From Agrocybe praecox (taxonomy: Eukaryota; Basidiomycota; Agaricomycetes; Agaricales; Agrocybaceae), in the NCBI GenBank assembly GCA_964017145.1, contig CAXHKQ010000088.1, forward strand, positions 1-60,946: a stretch of DNA of 60,946 bases, read 5' to 3'. The stretch's first letter is position 1. Each line of letters starts with the position of its first letter. The position numbers and the translations under genes are program-made. This document shows, in pieces, positions 21,520 to 31,698 of this stretch. The notes beneath the pieces are model-generated. The model did not search any database. It saw only the letters and a program-made list of their open reading frames with translations, and was not told the origin of the DNA.

Positions 21520-24500
21520 GATTTCCAGCAGAACTATGAGATAGCTGTCAGCCGTTCAGTAACCGACGGTAATCTAGTTACCTTCGCAGGAACTCCTTTC
21601 TCAACAAGAGGAGAGGCTGTGAACCGTACGGATGATTTTAAGAGGATGCGTAAAAGCGTCTATAACTCACAATCGTTTATCAAGGCTAAAGAGCATCGAA
21701 GACGAAAGAACCAGCGCAGGAGGGCGAAACTACAGTGGGAGAAGAATAAGCTTATCATACGTGCCGCAGAGGATACCCTCATAAAGCCAGAACAGTGCAA
21801 ACGAGTACCTGTTTGGGGTGACTTCGGCGAGGACAAGGAATGGTTCTTTGAGCGCGATTTAGTAGTTTCATCCGATGATTCGTACCTGGCTATACCCAAC
21901 GTACTGTTCAAATCATCTGACCCCAAATTGCCGGTAACAAATACGTCCACCCGACCTCGAATGGTACGGAAAGGAGACGTACTGGGAAGGGTAGCCGATC
22001 CAGATCTATTTTTCGACATTCCTAAGACAGTGGAGAACCGGGAGGACCTAGAGCTGCGTTCAGCATTATACTCTCAACTGATAAACGGACGAGACGAACG
22101 AGGAGAAGAAGGAAATCTAGGAGACGATTCCCCGGACGAGGAGTTAGGACCCAAGACGGCCGAGCTTCCCGATCTAACCGTATACCTGTCAGATAAGATG
22201 GAGGAATTATTGGATGTCGGAGATCTGCCAGATAATCTCAAAGAGAAAGCTTGGAACATGTTAAGATCCCATGTAAAAGCTTTTGGATTTGACGGCAGGT
22301 TAGGACGGCATCCGAGTAAGGTGATCGTTCGAACTAAGCCAAACCAATCACCGATTTCTCTACCTATGTATGGATCGTCACCGGCGAAACGAAAAGTCAT
22401 CGACGAGCAATTAGAAAAGTGGTTCGAGCAAGGGGTTATTGAACCCTCCAGTAGTCCATGGGGGGCCCCAGTAGTAATCGCGTATCGAAACGGGAAGCCT
22501 AGATTCTGCGTCGACTATAGAAAGTTGAACGCGGTAACGACCCCTGATGAATTTCCTATTCCACGCCAGAGTGAAATTCTCGCTTCCCTGGCTGGAGCTC
22601 AAGTACTGTCGTCGTTGGACGCGCTATCTGGGTTTACTCAGTTGGAGATGGACGAAGAACATAAAGAAAAAACGGCTTTTCGAACGCACCAAGGACTGTT
22701 TCAGTTTAAAAGGATGCCATTCGGACTTCGTAATGGACCGTCAATTTTCCAGCGGGTAATGCAGGGCATTTTGGCGCCGTACCTGTGGCTATTCTGTTTG
22801 GTGTATATTGATGACATCGTGGTCTACTCCAGATCGTACGAGGAACACATTAGCCACTTAGACAAAGTGCTGGGAAAAATTGAAGAGAGCGGAATCACCT
22901 TGTCTCCCACGAAATGCCACCTATTTTACGGATCGATTTTGCTATTAGGACATAAGGTATCCCGACTAGGACTGTCAACGCACGAAGAGAAAGTGAAGGC
23001 TATCCTCGAGCTGGCCAGGCCGACAAAATGAAATGAGTTACAGAGTTTTCTAGGAATGGCTGTGTATTTCTCGGCATTTATCCCATATTATTCCGATATA
23101 TGCATACCTTTGTACTCCCTGCTGAGGAAAGGAACGGTCTGGAGATGGAACGTAGCAGAGGAACACGCTTGGCAAACTTTAAAGCGAGCCCTACAAGAGG
23201 CCCCAGTTCTAGGGCATCCGGTAGAAGGACGGCCTTATCGACTGTATACAGATGCGTCGGACTATGCTTTAGGATGTGCGCTCCAGCAAGTACAACCCGT
23301 AAAACTAGCGGATCTGAGGGGTACGCGGACCTACGAACAAATTCTCCGTTGTTTCAAGAAAGGAGATGCCCCTCCTAAACTACCTGTAGCGTTGTCAACG
23401 AAGCTCCAGGATGATAAGAACAGCCAACAGTGGGCCAAGGAAGTGGAAGATACGGTCGTTTATGTTGAACGAGTCATAGCGTACTGGTCGAGAACTTTCA
23501 AACCCGCAGAAACGAGGTATTCCGCTACAGAAAGGGAAGCATTAGCCGCGAAGGAGGGACTTGTACGGTTTCAACCGTTTATTGAAGGGGAAAAAATTAT
23601 GTTAGTAACGGATCACGCAGCCTTGCAGTGGGCACGTACCTATGAAAATTCTAACCGGCGCTTGGCAGCGTGGGGGGCTATATTTTCAGCATATGCCCCG
23701 GACTTGGAAATCATCCATCGACCGGGACGTAAACACTCTAACGTAGATCCCTTGTCGAGGATTCCTCGAGCTCCGCCAGATTCAGTTTCTCCAACGCTGG
23801 ACGACTCTCCTCCCATAGAAATGAACGTCAATACGGACTCGTCCAAGCCCGCGGCAGCCACGAAGGTGTCATTCTTTTTATCTCATATAAGGGACGTTTT
23901 CGACGAGATCCTGCCCGACGACGAATTAGCACGAAAAGAAGGCTTATACGGTACGAGAAGTAAAAGCAAGAAATTACGAACGGATTCGGAATTAGCCTCC
24001 CCTCCTACTGAGCAAAACGAGGAACGTTTTGCTGTTGTGGAACCGGAAGGGGGGGAGGAGAGAGCCTCTGAAGGATCAGAAGGAGCTCAGAATCATATTC
24101 ACGTCAATATAGAGGATGAGCTGTTAAAGGAATGGGTTACGGCTTACAAGGAGAGCCCCTCAATGGGCAAATTGTGGGCTGACGAACGCTCGAACGCGCA
24201 TACGTTCGCTCCTGGATTCCGGTACTTCAAGGATGAGCACGGCTTACTATACTTCAGGGATGCGGATTATCAACCTCGACTTTGTGTACCGGAGAAATGG
24301 AGATCGTACCTGCTACGGCTTGCGCATGAGACGGCTAGCGAAACGGCTCACAGTGGCCCAGAAAAGTTATGGCAGAAACTGAGCCCAAAATACTACTGGA
24401 AGCGGATGAAAGCCGACTTGATGAGGTTTTGTGCGAGCTGCGATGTCTGCCAGAAGACAAAATCGGGGCATTTCAACAAGTGGGGATACCTGATTCCAAA

Positions 24501-25617
24501 CCCTGTCCCTCACTCACCTTACTCCTCGATATCTATGGATTTTATTGTAAATCTTCCTATGTGCGGAGAGTTTAATGCGATTTACGTGGTCGTGGACCGC
24601 TTGTCCAAGCACGCTAATTTCATCCCTACCACCACCGGGTTGACATCTGAAGACTTTGCAAATCTTTTTGTCAAATTGGTAGTGAGTCGCTACGGACTGC
24701 CCGAAAGCATCATCACGGATAGAGACCCTCGATGGACCGCTGACTTCTGGCGAGCAGTGGCGAAGGCCTTGAAAACGGAGATGATTTTATCATCTTCCCA
24801 TCATCCTCAAATGGACGGACAGACGGAAATTGTGAATCGCTACCTTGAAACAATGCTCAGAGCCTTTGTAAACAGTGAGAGGGATGATTGGGCGGAATGG
24901 TTACACTTGTTGGAATTCGCTTACAATTCAGCGGTACACTCCTCTACAGGCACGGCTCCCTTCAAGCTCTTGTTGGGTTTTCTGCCACGATCTGGACTCG
25001 ACACTCTGTTAGCGCCCTACCGCATACAAGGAAGTCAAACGCCTCGACGAGACTCGGACGAATTCATGGCCAATCTAGAAATGCATCGAGAACACGCGCG
25101 TCTAGCCATCGCGAAGGCGCAGCATGCACAAGCGCTACAATACAACAAACACAGAAAACCAGTGCCGGACATTAAGAACGGGGACCGCGTTTTGGTGAAC
25201 CCTCATTCGCTTGAATGGATCGAGTCAAAAGGTGAAGGGGGGAAACTGGGTCCGCGATGGGTGGGACCCTTCGACGTAATCGAAAAGGTCAACGCAAACG
25301 TGTTTCGCCTTCGATTGCCAGATAATTATCCGGGAAGTCCTGTGATAAACATTCATCACCTAAAGAAATATGTGGAGCCGGGTGTTGAAGAAGAAAGAAC
25401 TCAACTGAAATCGGATTGGAAGAGGAAAAACGAGTCAGAAGAATTTGAAGTTGAAAAGATCATCGGCCACAAGCTCACCCCGAAAACCAAGCAACTCCGA
25501 TTTCTCGTTAGATGGGCTGGGTATGGGCCTCAATTTGATCTCTGGAGATCAGAACGAGACCTACGAAACTCGCCAACAGCTCTAAGGGAATACAAGAAGT
25601 CAGCAAACCTGCTATAA
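21520..25617 (+). pseudogene. Chromovirus Pol: RT, RNase H, integrase, chromodomain; one nonsense codon
   Basis: The frame resumes at 21520. RT shows GNGKPRFCVDYRKLN-type sequence and the catalytic YIDDIVVYS near 22810. A TGA at 23029-23031 (PTK-stop-NELQSFLGM) splits RT from RNase H, and CGA would restore Arg. RNase H follows (LYTDASDYALGCALQQ; YSATEREALA; VTDHAALQW). Integrase has an HHCC finger (LAHE...H...CASCDVCQ) and the core SMDFIV, ITDRDPRW and HHPQMDGQTE. The C-terminal chromodomain (LRFLVRWAGYG...LWRSERDL) could direct integration to methylated-histone chromatin, as known for chromoviruses. The ORF ends at TAA 25615-25617. Confidence 0.93.
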
Positions 25618-25897
25618 GGAGAACAGAATTGGAAATGGCCCATATTTATATTGATTCGCGGTTTGATGGACTTTTTCTTAAATATCATTTTAGATCTTCT
25701 TGATTAAATTATCATGTGGATGATAACATATTGCCCCCGTCGGGCTGTCGGGAGAACACTAGGAACGCGAAACTGTAGGGACGCTTATCACGAGGATGGG
25801 ATAGAAAAGAACGGAAGTACTCCTTGTGTTTTGACTCCCCACTTTTCTTCCTTCCCTTTCCTTTTTTTCGTCGACGAGGAACTTGTCGATCGAACCG

Positions 25898-28405
25898 ATG
25901 GACGCTGAAGGAGGGACTCCTGAGGCCGATGTCACCCCCTCTCTTTTTCTAACCCAAGAAGGGGTTCTACCTGCGGTATTCTGCTCAAACGAGGATTTCA
26001 GCTCGTGGATAGGATTAGGGAACGATCCCGCTCACCTTCAATCACTCATAGAGAGAATTCGAGCAGGCGAATACATCGCGAGCGAGAGCGCCTGTGACCC
26101 CCACACTGGAATCATCAGTGGGGTGGACTGGGGTTGTCAGCCCGATTGGTACGACCCTTCAGCTAGCTGGCGGCCCTACATACCAGTTCGCGAGGATAGC
26201 CAGATCGCATCCCTCCTTTGGTTCCTAAACTTCGACCAACCAATAGTAGGTGGACGGGACGAAAACGGATATCATTGTCTGCGGAAGGAAGATCGTCAGG
26301 AATTCCTTAGGGACCTGAATAACGCACAATCATTAATTAACACAATCTGCCGTTCATCTCCTTTCGGCTTACAACTCCCCAGACCTCCTCATTTTCCATT
26401 CTCCATCGCCAGCGATACGTTCTCAATGCTCGAAGACCTTCAGGTGGCGATGGGAAAGCTTAGGCGTGCTATGTGCGACCGTATAGGATGGTTGCGGTGG
26501 ATACATGCATGTCTGCCAGGGGTAGTGGCTTCTCTGGATGAAGCTGTGCAAGGTTCGCTATACGCTAAGATAGGGCGATTATCTTTTTCAAGAGGCTGCA
26601 TCGTGGACTTAGCGTGTGATTGGCCGGAAATCAGTCCTAGGATGTGGATTGAACACCAAGTTCCCATCTATTATAGATGGAAGTTAGAAGAAAGGATGAA
26701 CCTTCGATTCAGCAAAATGAACCCTCGCCTTATCGCCAGCGACCTCTCTCCGGACGAGAGCCAAGTCTCTCTTTACGACATTCCCCGCGACGAAGGATGG
26801 CAAATCGCGGCCGCCGCTACCAGACAGTACGACGATTTCTTTCAGGAGAAGCGTACTTCGTTTGAGGAGCAAGCGTTGGCTTATGAAATCGACAGCCGAC
26901 TGTACGTGGTTGACTTCGAAGGATGGGGTAGGCGACCGCTTCCTGACAACGCCGATCCGGCTTTCTTCTCGCGTCGATACCTCTACAGGTTATTTGCGGA
27001 TCCGGACGGGGATGGGTCTTCGGTCGTTTTCTGGCGTTGGAAGAAAAGGGAGATTCATTTTGTGTTCTGGGAAGATTTCAGCGGGGATGAAGGATTGAAG
27101 GAAGAAGAGATACGGGAACTATACAAACATCGGTATGCTCCACTTCGAGCTCGAGCTTTTGACATCGAGACCGGCCTCCCCCTTCCTACCACAGTGACCT
27201 TGCAAGGGCCACATCGTGCTACCTCTCCTCCTACTCTCCTCCGACGATTGAATACTCGTCGAGAGGAAGGTCCGCCGTCTCCAAGATTTTCCCCGAGGTC
27301 GTCGAATTCTCGACCGGTCTCAGATACAGAGGACCGGATCCCAGCCCATCGCACAGCAAGACGTCGTTCGGAATCTCCTACGCGCCCGAGGGATAGGTCC
27401 GCTAGTTTTCAGAGCGGCGGTAACAGAAGACCTGCTCCTCTCACGGAATTCCGAGACAAGTTGCGCAATCTAGGAAGGGAATTCACTCACCACAATCGCC
27501 TCCTCGTCATCCCCAACTCGGAAGCTTGGGACGCCCGTCTGTTCACGCACGGTGTCCTTATCGTACGAGATAAGCGAGTAGAATGGAGAATGCGCTATTT
27601 CTCCAACACTTTCGACCACGTTCGCCATATCCGTCATACCCTGCAAATGGCTCTCGAACACAGGATGGCGTTCCAAATCGGAGTCCCAGAGGCAATGCTG
27701 GAAGCCTTTGTGCCTCGAGACCTTAGCGTGTTGGACCGCGACAGTTCAGCAGCGTACTATGTGCCAGGGTTTTCTGAAGAAGCGCTCACGCCTGCTTCTA
27801 GCTCACAGCTGGCCAACTCTTACAAGCTGAGGCTCGCTGATTTACTCCGGCGTCCACACGCGAGAGCTTTCATCGGTCTAGGAGGGCCATGCAGTTGGTT
27901 AGCGCATCGTTTTGGAGGTGACCATCTCATAGACTTGTTCATGCAAGGGCCCTCGTTACAAACCACGTTGCACACGAAGGGAGCTACAGATTCGCGCTAT
28001 AGTAACCGAATGAGGGTTAGCTGGGACCAAGTTTCAGCTACGGAAATAAGCCTTCTGTTCGGACACGTACCTTTCCCGGGAGATTCGGTTCGAGACAAGT
28101 GGTTGTTCCCCACTCCGTCTATTTTGGAGGAATATTGCACGCACTGGGATGGACAATGGAATGCTTCTATGGAAGCTATGTTTGGGTACTTGGCTGATCA
28201 GCTGGATCAGGTACCCTGCGTGTTAGAACCTAAACCTCGCGGGCAATGGAAAAAGTGGTTGAAGACTTATAACCGCCGTGAAACTCCTCGTATACTGAGC
28301 GCCGACACGATTAGAGATCTTAGCGCCCGAGCTGATCGAGCGGGATTACTGCATTCTTGGGATCATACTCAGCTGGTGGAACTGTATTTGCCTGAACATC
28401 CATGA
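25898..28405 (+). CDS. Third ORF of the chromovirus, unknown function
   Basis: This intact ORF of about 835 codons lies between pol and the 3' LTR, where envelope or accessory genes sit in other LTR elements. The ATG at 25898 (MDAEGGTPEAD) was chosen over an upstream TTG. It has no obvious signal peptide or transmembrane segment, so an envelope role is unlikely. It has a Trp/Arg-rich N-terminal half (WRPYIPVRED; FGLQLPRPPHFPF), a Ser/Arg/Pro-rich disordered linker (about residues 425-515), and a conserved-looking C-terminal half (LGGPCSWLAHRFGGDHLIDL). Codon use matches gag-pol, and the frame lacks stops although pol carries one. I do not recognise the family. Its expression (own promoter, splicing or reinitiation) is unknown. 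Confidence 0.8.
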   Translation: MDAEGGTPEADVTPSLFLTQEGVLPAVFCSNEDFSSWIGLGNDPAHLQSLIERIRAGEYIASESACDPHTGIISGVDWGCQPDWYDPSASWRPYIPVREDSQIASLLWFLNFDQPIVGGRDENGYHCLRKEDRQEFLRDLNNAQSLINTICRSSPFGLQLPRPPHFPFSIASDTFSMLEDLQVAMGKLRRAMCDRIGWLRWIHACLPGVVASLDEAVQGSLYAKIGRLSFSRGCIVDLACDWPEISPRMWIEHQVPIYYRWKLEERMNLRFSKMNPRLIASDLSPDESQVSLYDIPRDEGWQIAAAATRQYDDFFQEKRTSFEEQALAYEIDSRLYVVDFEGWGRRPLPDNADPAFFSRRYLYRLFADPDGDGSSVVFWRWKKREIHFVFWEDFSGDEGLKEEEIRELYKHRYAPLRARAFDIETGLPLPTTVTLQGPHRATSPPTLLRRLNTRREEGPPSPRFSPRSSNSRPVSDTEDRIPAHRTARRRSESPTRPRDRSASFQSGGNRRPAPLTEFRDKLRNLGREFTHHNRLLVIPNSEAWDARLFTHGVLIVRDKRVEWRMRYFSNTFDHVRHIRHTLQMALEHRMAFQIGVPEAMLEAFVPRDLSVLDRDSSAAYYVPGFSEEALTPASSSQLANSYKLRLADLLRRPHARAFIGLGGPCSWLAHRFGGDHLIDLFMQGPSLQTTLHTKGATDSRYSNRMRVSWDQVSATEISLLFGHVPFPGDSVRDKWLFPTPSILEEYCTHWDGQWNASMEAMFGYLADQLDQVPCVLEPKPRGQWKKWLKTYNRRETPRILSADTIRDLSARADRAGLLHSWDHTQLVELYLPEHP

Positions 28406-28425
28406 AACGAAAGAGTACAGATTTG

Positions 28426-28436
28426 GATTGGGGGGC
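28426..28436 (+). promoter_or_regulatory. Candidate polypurine tract
   Basis: GGATTGGGGGG lies just upstream of the 3' LTR start at 28439, where the plus-strand primer of Ty3/gypsy elements resides. It is short and contains two T residues. Confidence 0.4.
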
Positions 28437-28438
28437 TA

Positions 28439-28837
28439 TGTAAGGCGTCTCGAGTGGAGTACCTCGACGGGTGATGAATTGAATCCATATCTATACCTTT
28501 ATTTACTTTTATTTACTTATGCCTTCCCTTCGGAGTTTCCTAACTATTAATACTCCGCTTACTATATTAAGTAGTGTACGTAACCTCGGGAAGGATCGGT
28601 ACTTACTATTTTCTTATTCATATTCATTCTATTACTTGAAGATCGAGCGTTGTACTACCAACGGCTCTCTTTCTAAGAATATTAGTGAACACGATAAGGA
28701 ATCAGACTTGGAAACTAAGTCTGTAAGAATAGTTCAACTTGAAACGAAGTTCAACTATTCTAGATTCCTAATGTGCTACCTAATCCTACGACTACGCTCG
28801 CTGAGGTACTCGTGGAGTTCCGTACCAGTGTATTACA
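28439..28837 (+). repeat. 3' LTR of the chromovirus
   Basis: This 399-bp repeat has two visible differences from the 5' LTR (ACTTCG vs ACCTCG near the start; CAACTCG vs CAACTTG in the body). It is followed by the target duplication CGATG. Confidence 0.95.
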
Positions 28838-30091
28838 CGATGATACGACCAGTGTTTGGCTGTGACTGAACTTTAACCAAGTATCTATCCTACTTAATTT
28901 TCGGCATAATAAACATGTTTATTATTAAGTCTATATAAGTACAGAGCGAGGATAGCTACATGTTTGGCTAGGGGAAACCATTCTATGAACCCTAGGATGA
29001 ACCTTACGAATGCTAGAGTTAGTTATAGTAGTTCCTTGGAAATGTGTGGAACACTTTAACAGCGATGCAGCAGGATCGAAGGCTCCTAGGATAATATTCA
29101 GCCATCAGGAATGTAAGCTAGAGCCTGCTGATAATAAGCTTAACGGCACTATAGCCACTTATTATTACACAGTGCGTGACACATCCACATCTACCTAATA
29201 TAGAAACGGAAAGTTCCCACCATATGAAAGTACATGTAAACTACTGCCAACATTCCTAGGAACGCTAACCCAAGGCAGCAGGACTGATCCTAGCATTAAC
29301 AAAGTACATTACTAGTCCCTAGGAACATAGTGGGCACTATGCAAACGACGAGACAAGCACTAGTAATGTCAATTAGGACTTGCCGATGTCTGCTCAAGTC
29401 AGATCGCTGATAAACCTAAAAGGAGAAGTTCCTAGGAACACTTACACATGGTCTTAAGACCCTCGAATATGCGCAGCTACCTTAAACAGCAGTTGTGGAG
29501 CCGAGGGTTGTAGATCCATATGATACCACGGTACTCCGATGCTTCGGACCCTACGACGTCAATCAATGATCGTCGGCTAATGTGAATAAGCGCCCTCGGA
29601 GCGTCCTGCTCGAGTCAGCGACTTGCCCAACCATACAAACCCTTCTGAGGGTATACAAAAACATGCATGGCACCTACTGCTTGCTTATGCATCGAGTGGA
29701 GCTATCTAGTGTTAACCAATAATATTATTTCCTGTATTTTCCGAGCATTTCCGATCCGGTCCAAGTATTCCTGTATTTTCCGAAACCTAGCAGTATATAA
29801 GCAGCCTGTAAATTACGGTAGCACCCCAGATAAACTAGAACCCAGTTGTCCACGTTCGAGGAATACGCATTGAGTTGCAAACTCCTAGGATCAACCTTTG
29901 GTACCTAATAAATCTCTGCGAGAGTTGGTTTTATCGAACAGACTACCTACCGTGTTATTTGAGCATCTTGGCGTTAGTTGAGTGACTTGAGTTAACTTGT
30001 AGAGTTCTTGAGGAACCTGAATACACGTATTGGGATAAAGTTTCCTCTGTCTTAAGTGACATCAAGCTTAATACCCGCCTAAGTGGCAAGC
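28838..30091. other. Gene-free stretch rich in CCTAGG palindromes
   Basis: No coding frame is supported. CCTAGG occurs at 28991, 29085, 29255, 29318, 29431 and 29884, usually within TCCTAGGA, and continues at 30604 and 30839 beyond the solo LTR. The stretch may be the LTR or leader of the older element whose gag relic starts near 31000; this is inference. Confidence 0.4.
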
Positions 30092-30475
30092 TGTCAGGGT
30101 TTCCCCTATTTTTCTCTATTTTTCTTTATTTATTTCGCATTTTTCCCTTTTGTAGATGTGTAGATATCTTATCTGCTTCATATCTTTGATTATCTCTTGA
30201 TTATCATTTGATTAGATACTTATCACTTTGATTTCCCATGAGCATAGCCTCATTCATTCTACATCATTCTACATTATTCTTTTACTTTCTTTATGATGTC
30301 ATTGCCTTACTCATCATTCCTTTCTATGATGTCATAAAGGAATATTCTAGAATAGCTGTAGGGTATATATACTGGACATGTAGGTAGCTGTAGCCCCAGC
30401 TTCAATCTCTTAGGATATCCACTATCATTGGTGTGATCTCTTAGAATCATTGAGTGTCTCTCTCTTCATCTCTCT

Positions 30476-30516
<41 letters not shown>

Positions 30517-30735
30517 GCTTTGTCTTTGTTGGTGGCCTTGTCACACTGATTTTAGTGTTGCCCTGACACAAGCATTGTCTAAGTGATGCCTAAGTGGCCC
30601 GTTCCTAGGGATAAGTTCCCTGCCTAAGTGGCAAATAGTCTAAGTGACACCTAAGTGGCCCGTTTAGGATTGAGTCCCCTTTGTAAGTGATTAAAAGACT
30701 TTGGATTAAGTATCCAGCCTAAGTGGCAAACTACC
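30048..30735 (+). repeat. CTAAGTGRC repeat cluster split by a solo LTR
   Basis: Units such as CCTAAGTGGC, TCTAAGTGAC and TTAAGTGAC occur about ten times at 30048-30090 and 30574-30735. The solo LTR inserted between units, as shown by the CAAGC duplication on each side. The cluster may be part of an older LTR's regulatory region. Confidence 0.55.
30092..30568 (+). repeat. Solo LTR of the TGTCAGGG gypsy family
   Basis: The 477-bp LTR runs TGTCAGGGTTTCCC to GTTGCCCTGACA and is flanked by a perfect 5-bp duplication CAAGC (30087-30091 and 30569-30573). It matches, inverted, the LTR at 5417-5854 and contains an expanded (TC)n tract at about 30440-30512. Solo LTRs form by recombination between the two LTRs of a complete element. 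Confidence 0.93.
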
Positions 30736-31019
30736 TACCAACTACATCTTGTGGAAACACATTAAATCTACATATGTTTACACCTTCCGAGGAACTTCGC
30801 TTTGTGCGTAAGCTACTCAAACACTTGTGATCTTTGATCCTAGGAAACGTTCTGTTGCATCAGAGAGCGTATCTTTAGAAAGAAAACATAATCAACGACG
30901 TGTATCGTGTATCCCTCCCACAAAAGAACTAATCACATTGATTGGGTTTTTTTTTCGGAATATATACAAAGTACAAATCGTACATACACACTCAACCCCG
31001 CAGCAAGCACCTTACCGAG

Positions 31020-31698
31020 GTCTATGTAGCTCCAGTTAATACAACATATGCAAGTCCTGCAGAAGCCTACTCTCGCAATGTACCTCCTTGAATGCCTTCA
31101 ACTTACCCAAATAATATACCTTTGAGCGGACCACCAACCCAACAAGATAGGACTTCTGCTGCAGCACGGGCACCTAATGATTATCGATGTTTTGGATGCT
31201 TTGATCCAGGCCACAGATTAGGAGAATGTCCTAAGATGAGAGTATATGTCCAGCAAGGACTGATCTCCTATGATAGAGACACTCAAAAATTTTACATGGA
31301 GGGTGGGCAGCCTTTATACCGCCGCTATGAGGAAACTCTTTCTGATACCCTACTACAAATGACCAGCACCATAAACTGAACACCAGCTAACCAAGTAAAC
31401 TTCTTATCTTTTGTAACCTCTGAGGAATTCACTCTTGGTAAACTCCTTCTATATCCAGCATGAGAAATTTTTCTTTGATGAGTATTCAGATGATGAAGAT
31501 TATGTACCTGCATGGAAGCAATATGAAAGAGATGAACAAAATTTCAATCTATTCACACAATTTCCACCGACAGTCAGTGACTCAGATGAAGATCAAATCT
31601 AGGCTACATATCCCATAGAAAGAGGAGTGAAGAAAAGTAAACAAGTAAGAAAAGGAAACCAGAGTGTCCCTACTAAACCCACAAAACGCACCTGTATA
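31020..31698 (+). pseudogene. Degraded gag with zinc knuckle
   Basis: The open part 31092-31376 encodes a CCHC knuckle CFGCFDPGHRLGEC (C-X2-C-X4-H-X4-C) and a downstream LISYDRDTQKFYMEGGQ block typical of a gypsy nucleocapsid end. Coding similarity continues through several stops (FFDEYSDDEDYVPAW) to 31698, where a 3.3-kb transposon intervenes. The same element resumes at 34984. This is an older family than the chromovirus. Confidence 0.75.

Larger units (their letters stand above)
16473..28837 (+). mobile_element. 12.4-kb chromovirus (Ty3/gypsy) with an extra third ORF
   Basis: The 399-bp LTRs at 16473-16871 and 28439-28837 start TGTAAGGC and end TTACA. They differ at only two positions that I could see, indicating recent insertion. 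The target duplication CGATG is at 16468-16472 and 28838-28842. Inside are gag-protease, RT-RNase H-integrase-chromodomain, then a separate ~835-codon ORF. Two lesions disable it: an 868-bp DNA transposon in the protease region (20652-21519) and an in-frame TGA between RT and RNase H (23029-23031). Confidence 0.95.

Noticed and set aside
25883..25897. TTG start five codons upstream for the third chromovirus ORF.
   Set aside because: The ATG at 25898 is the first standard start and no evidence favours TTG.
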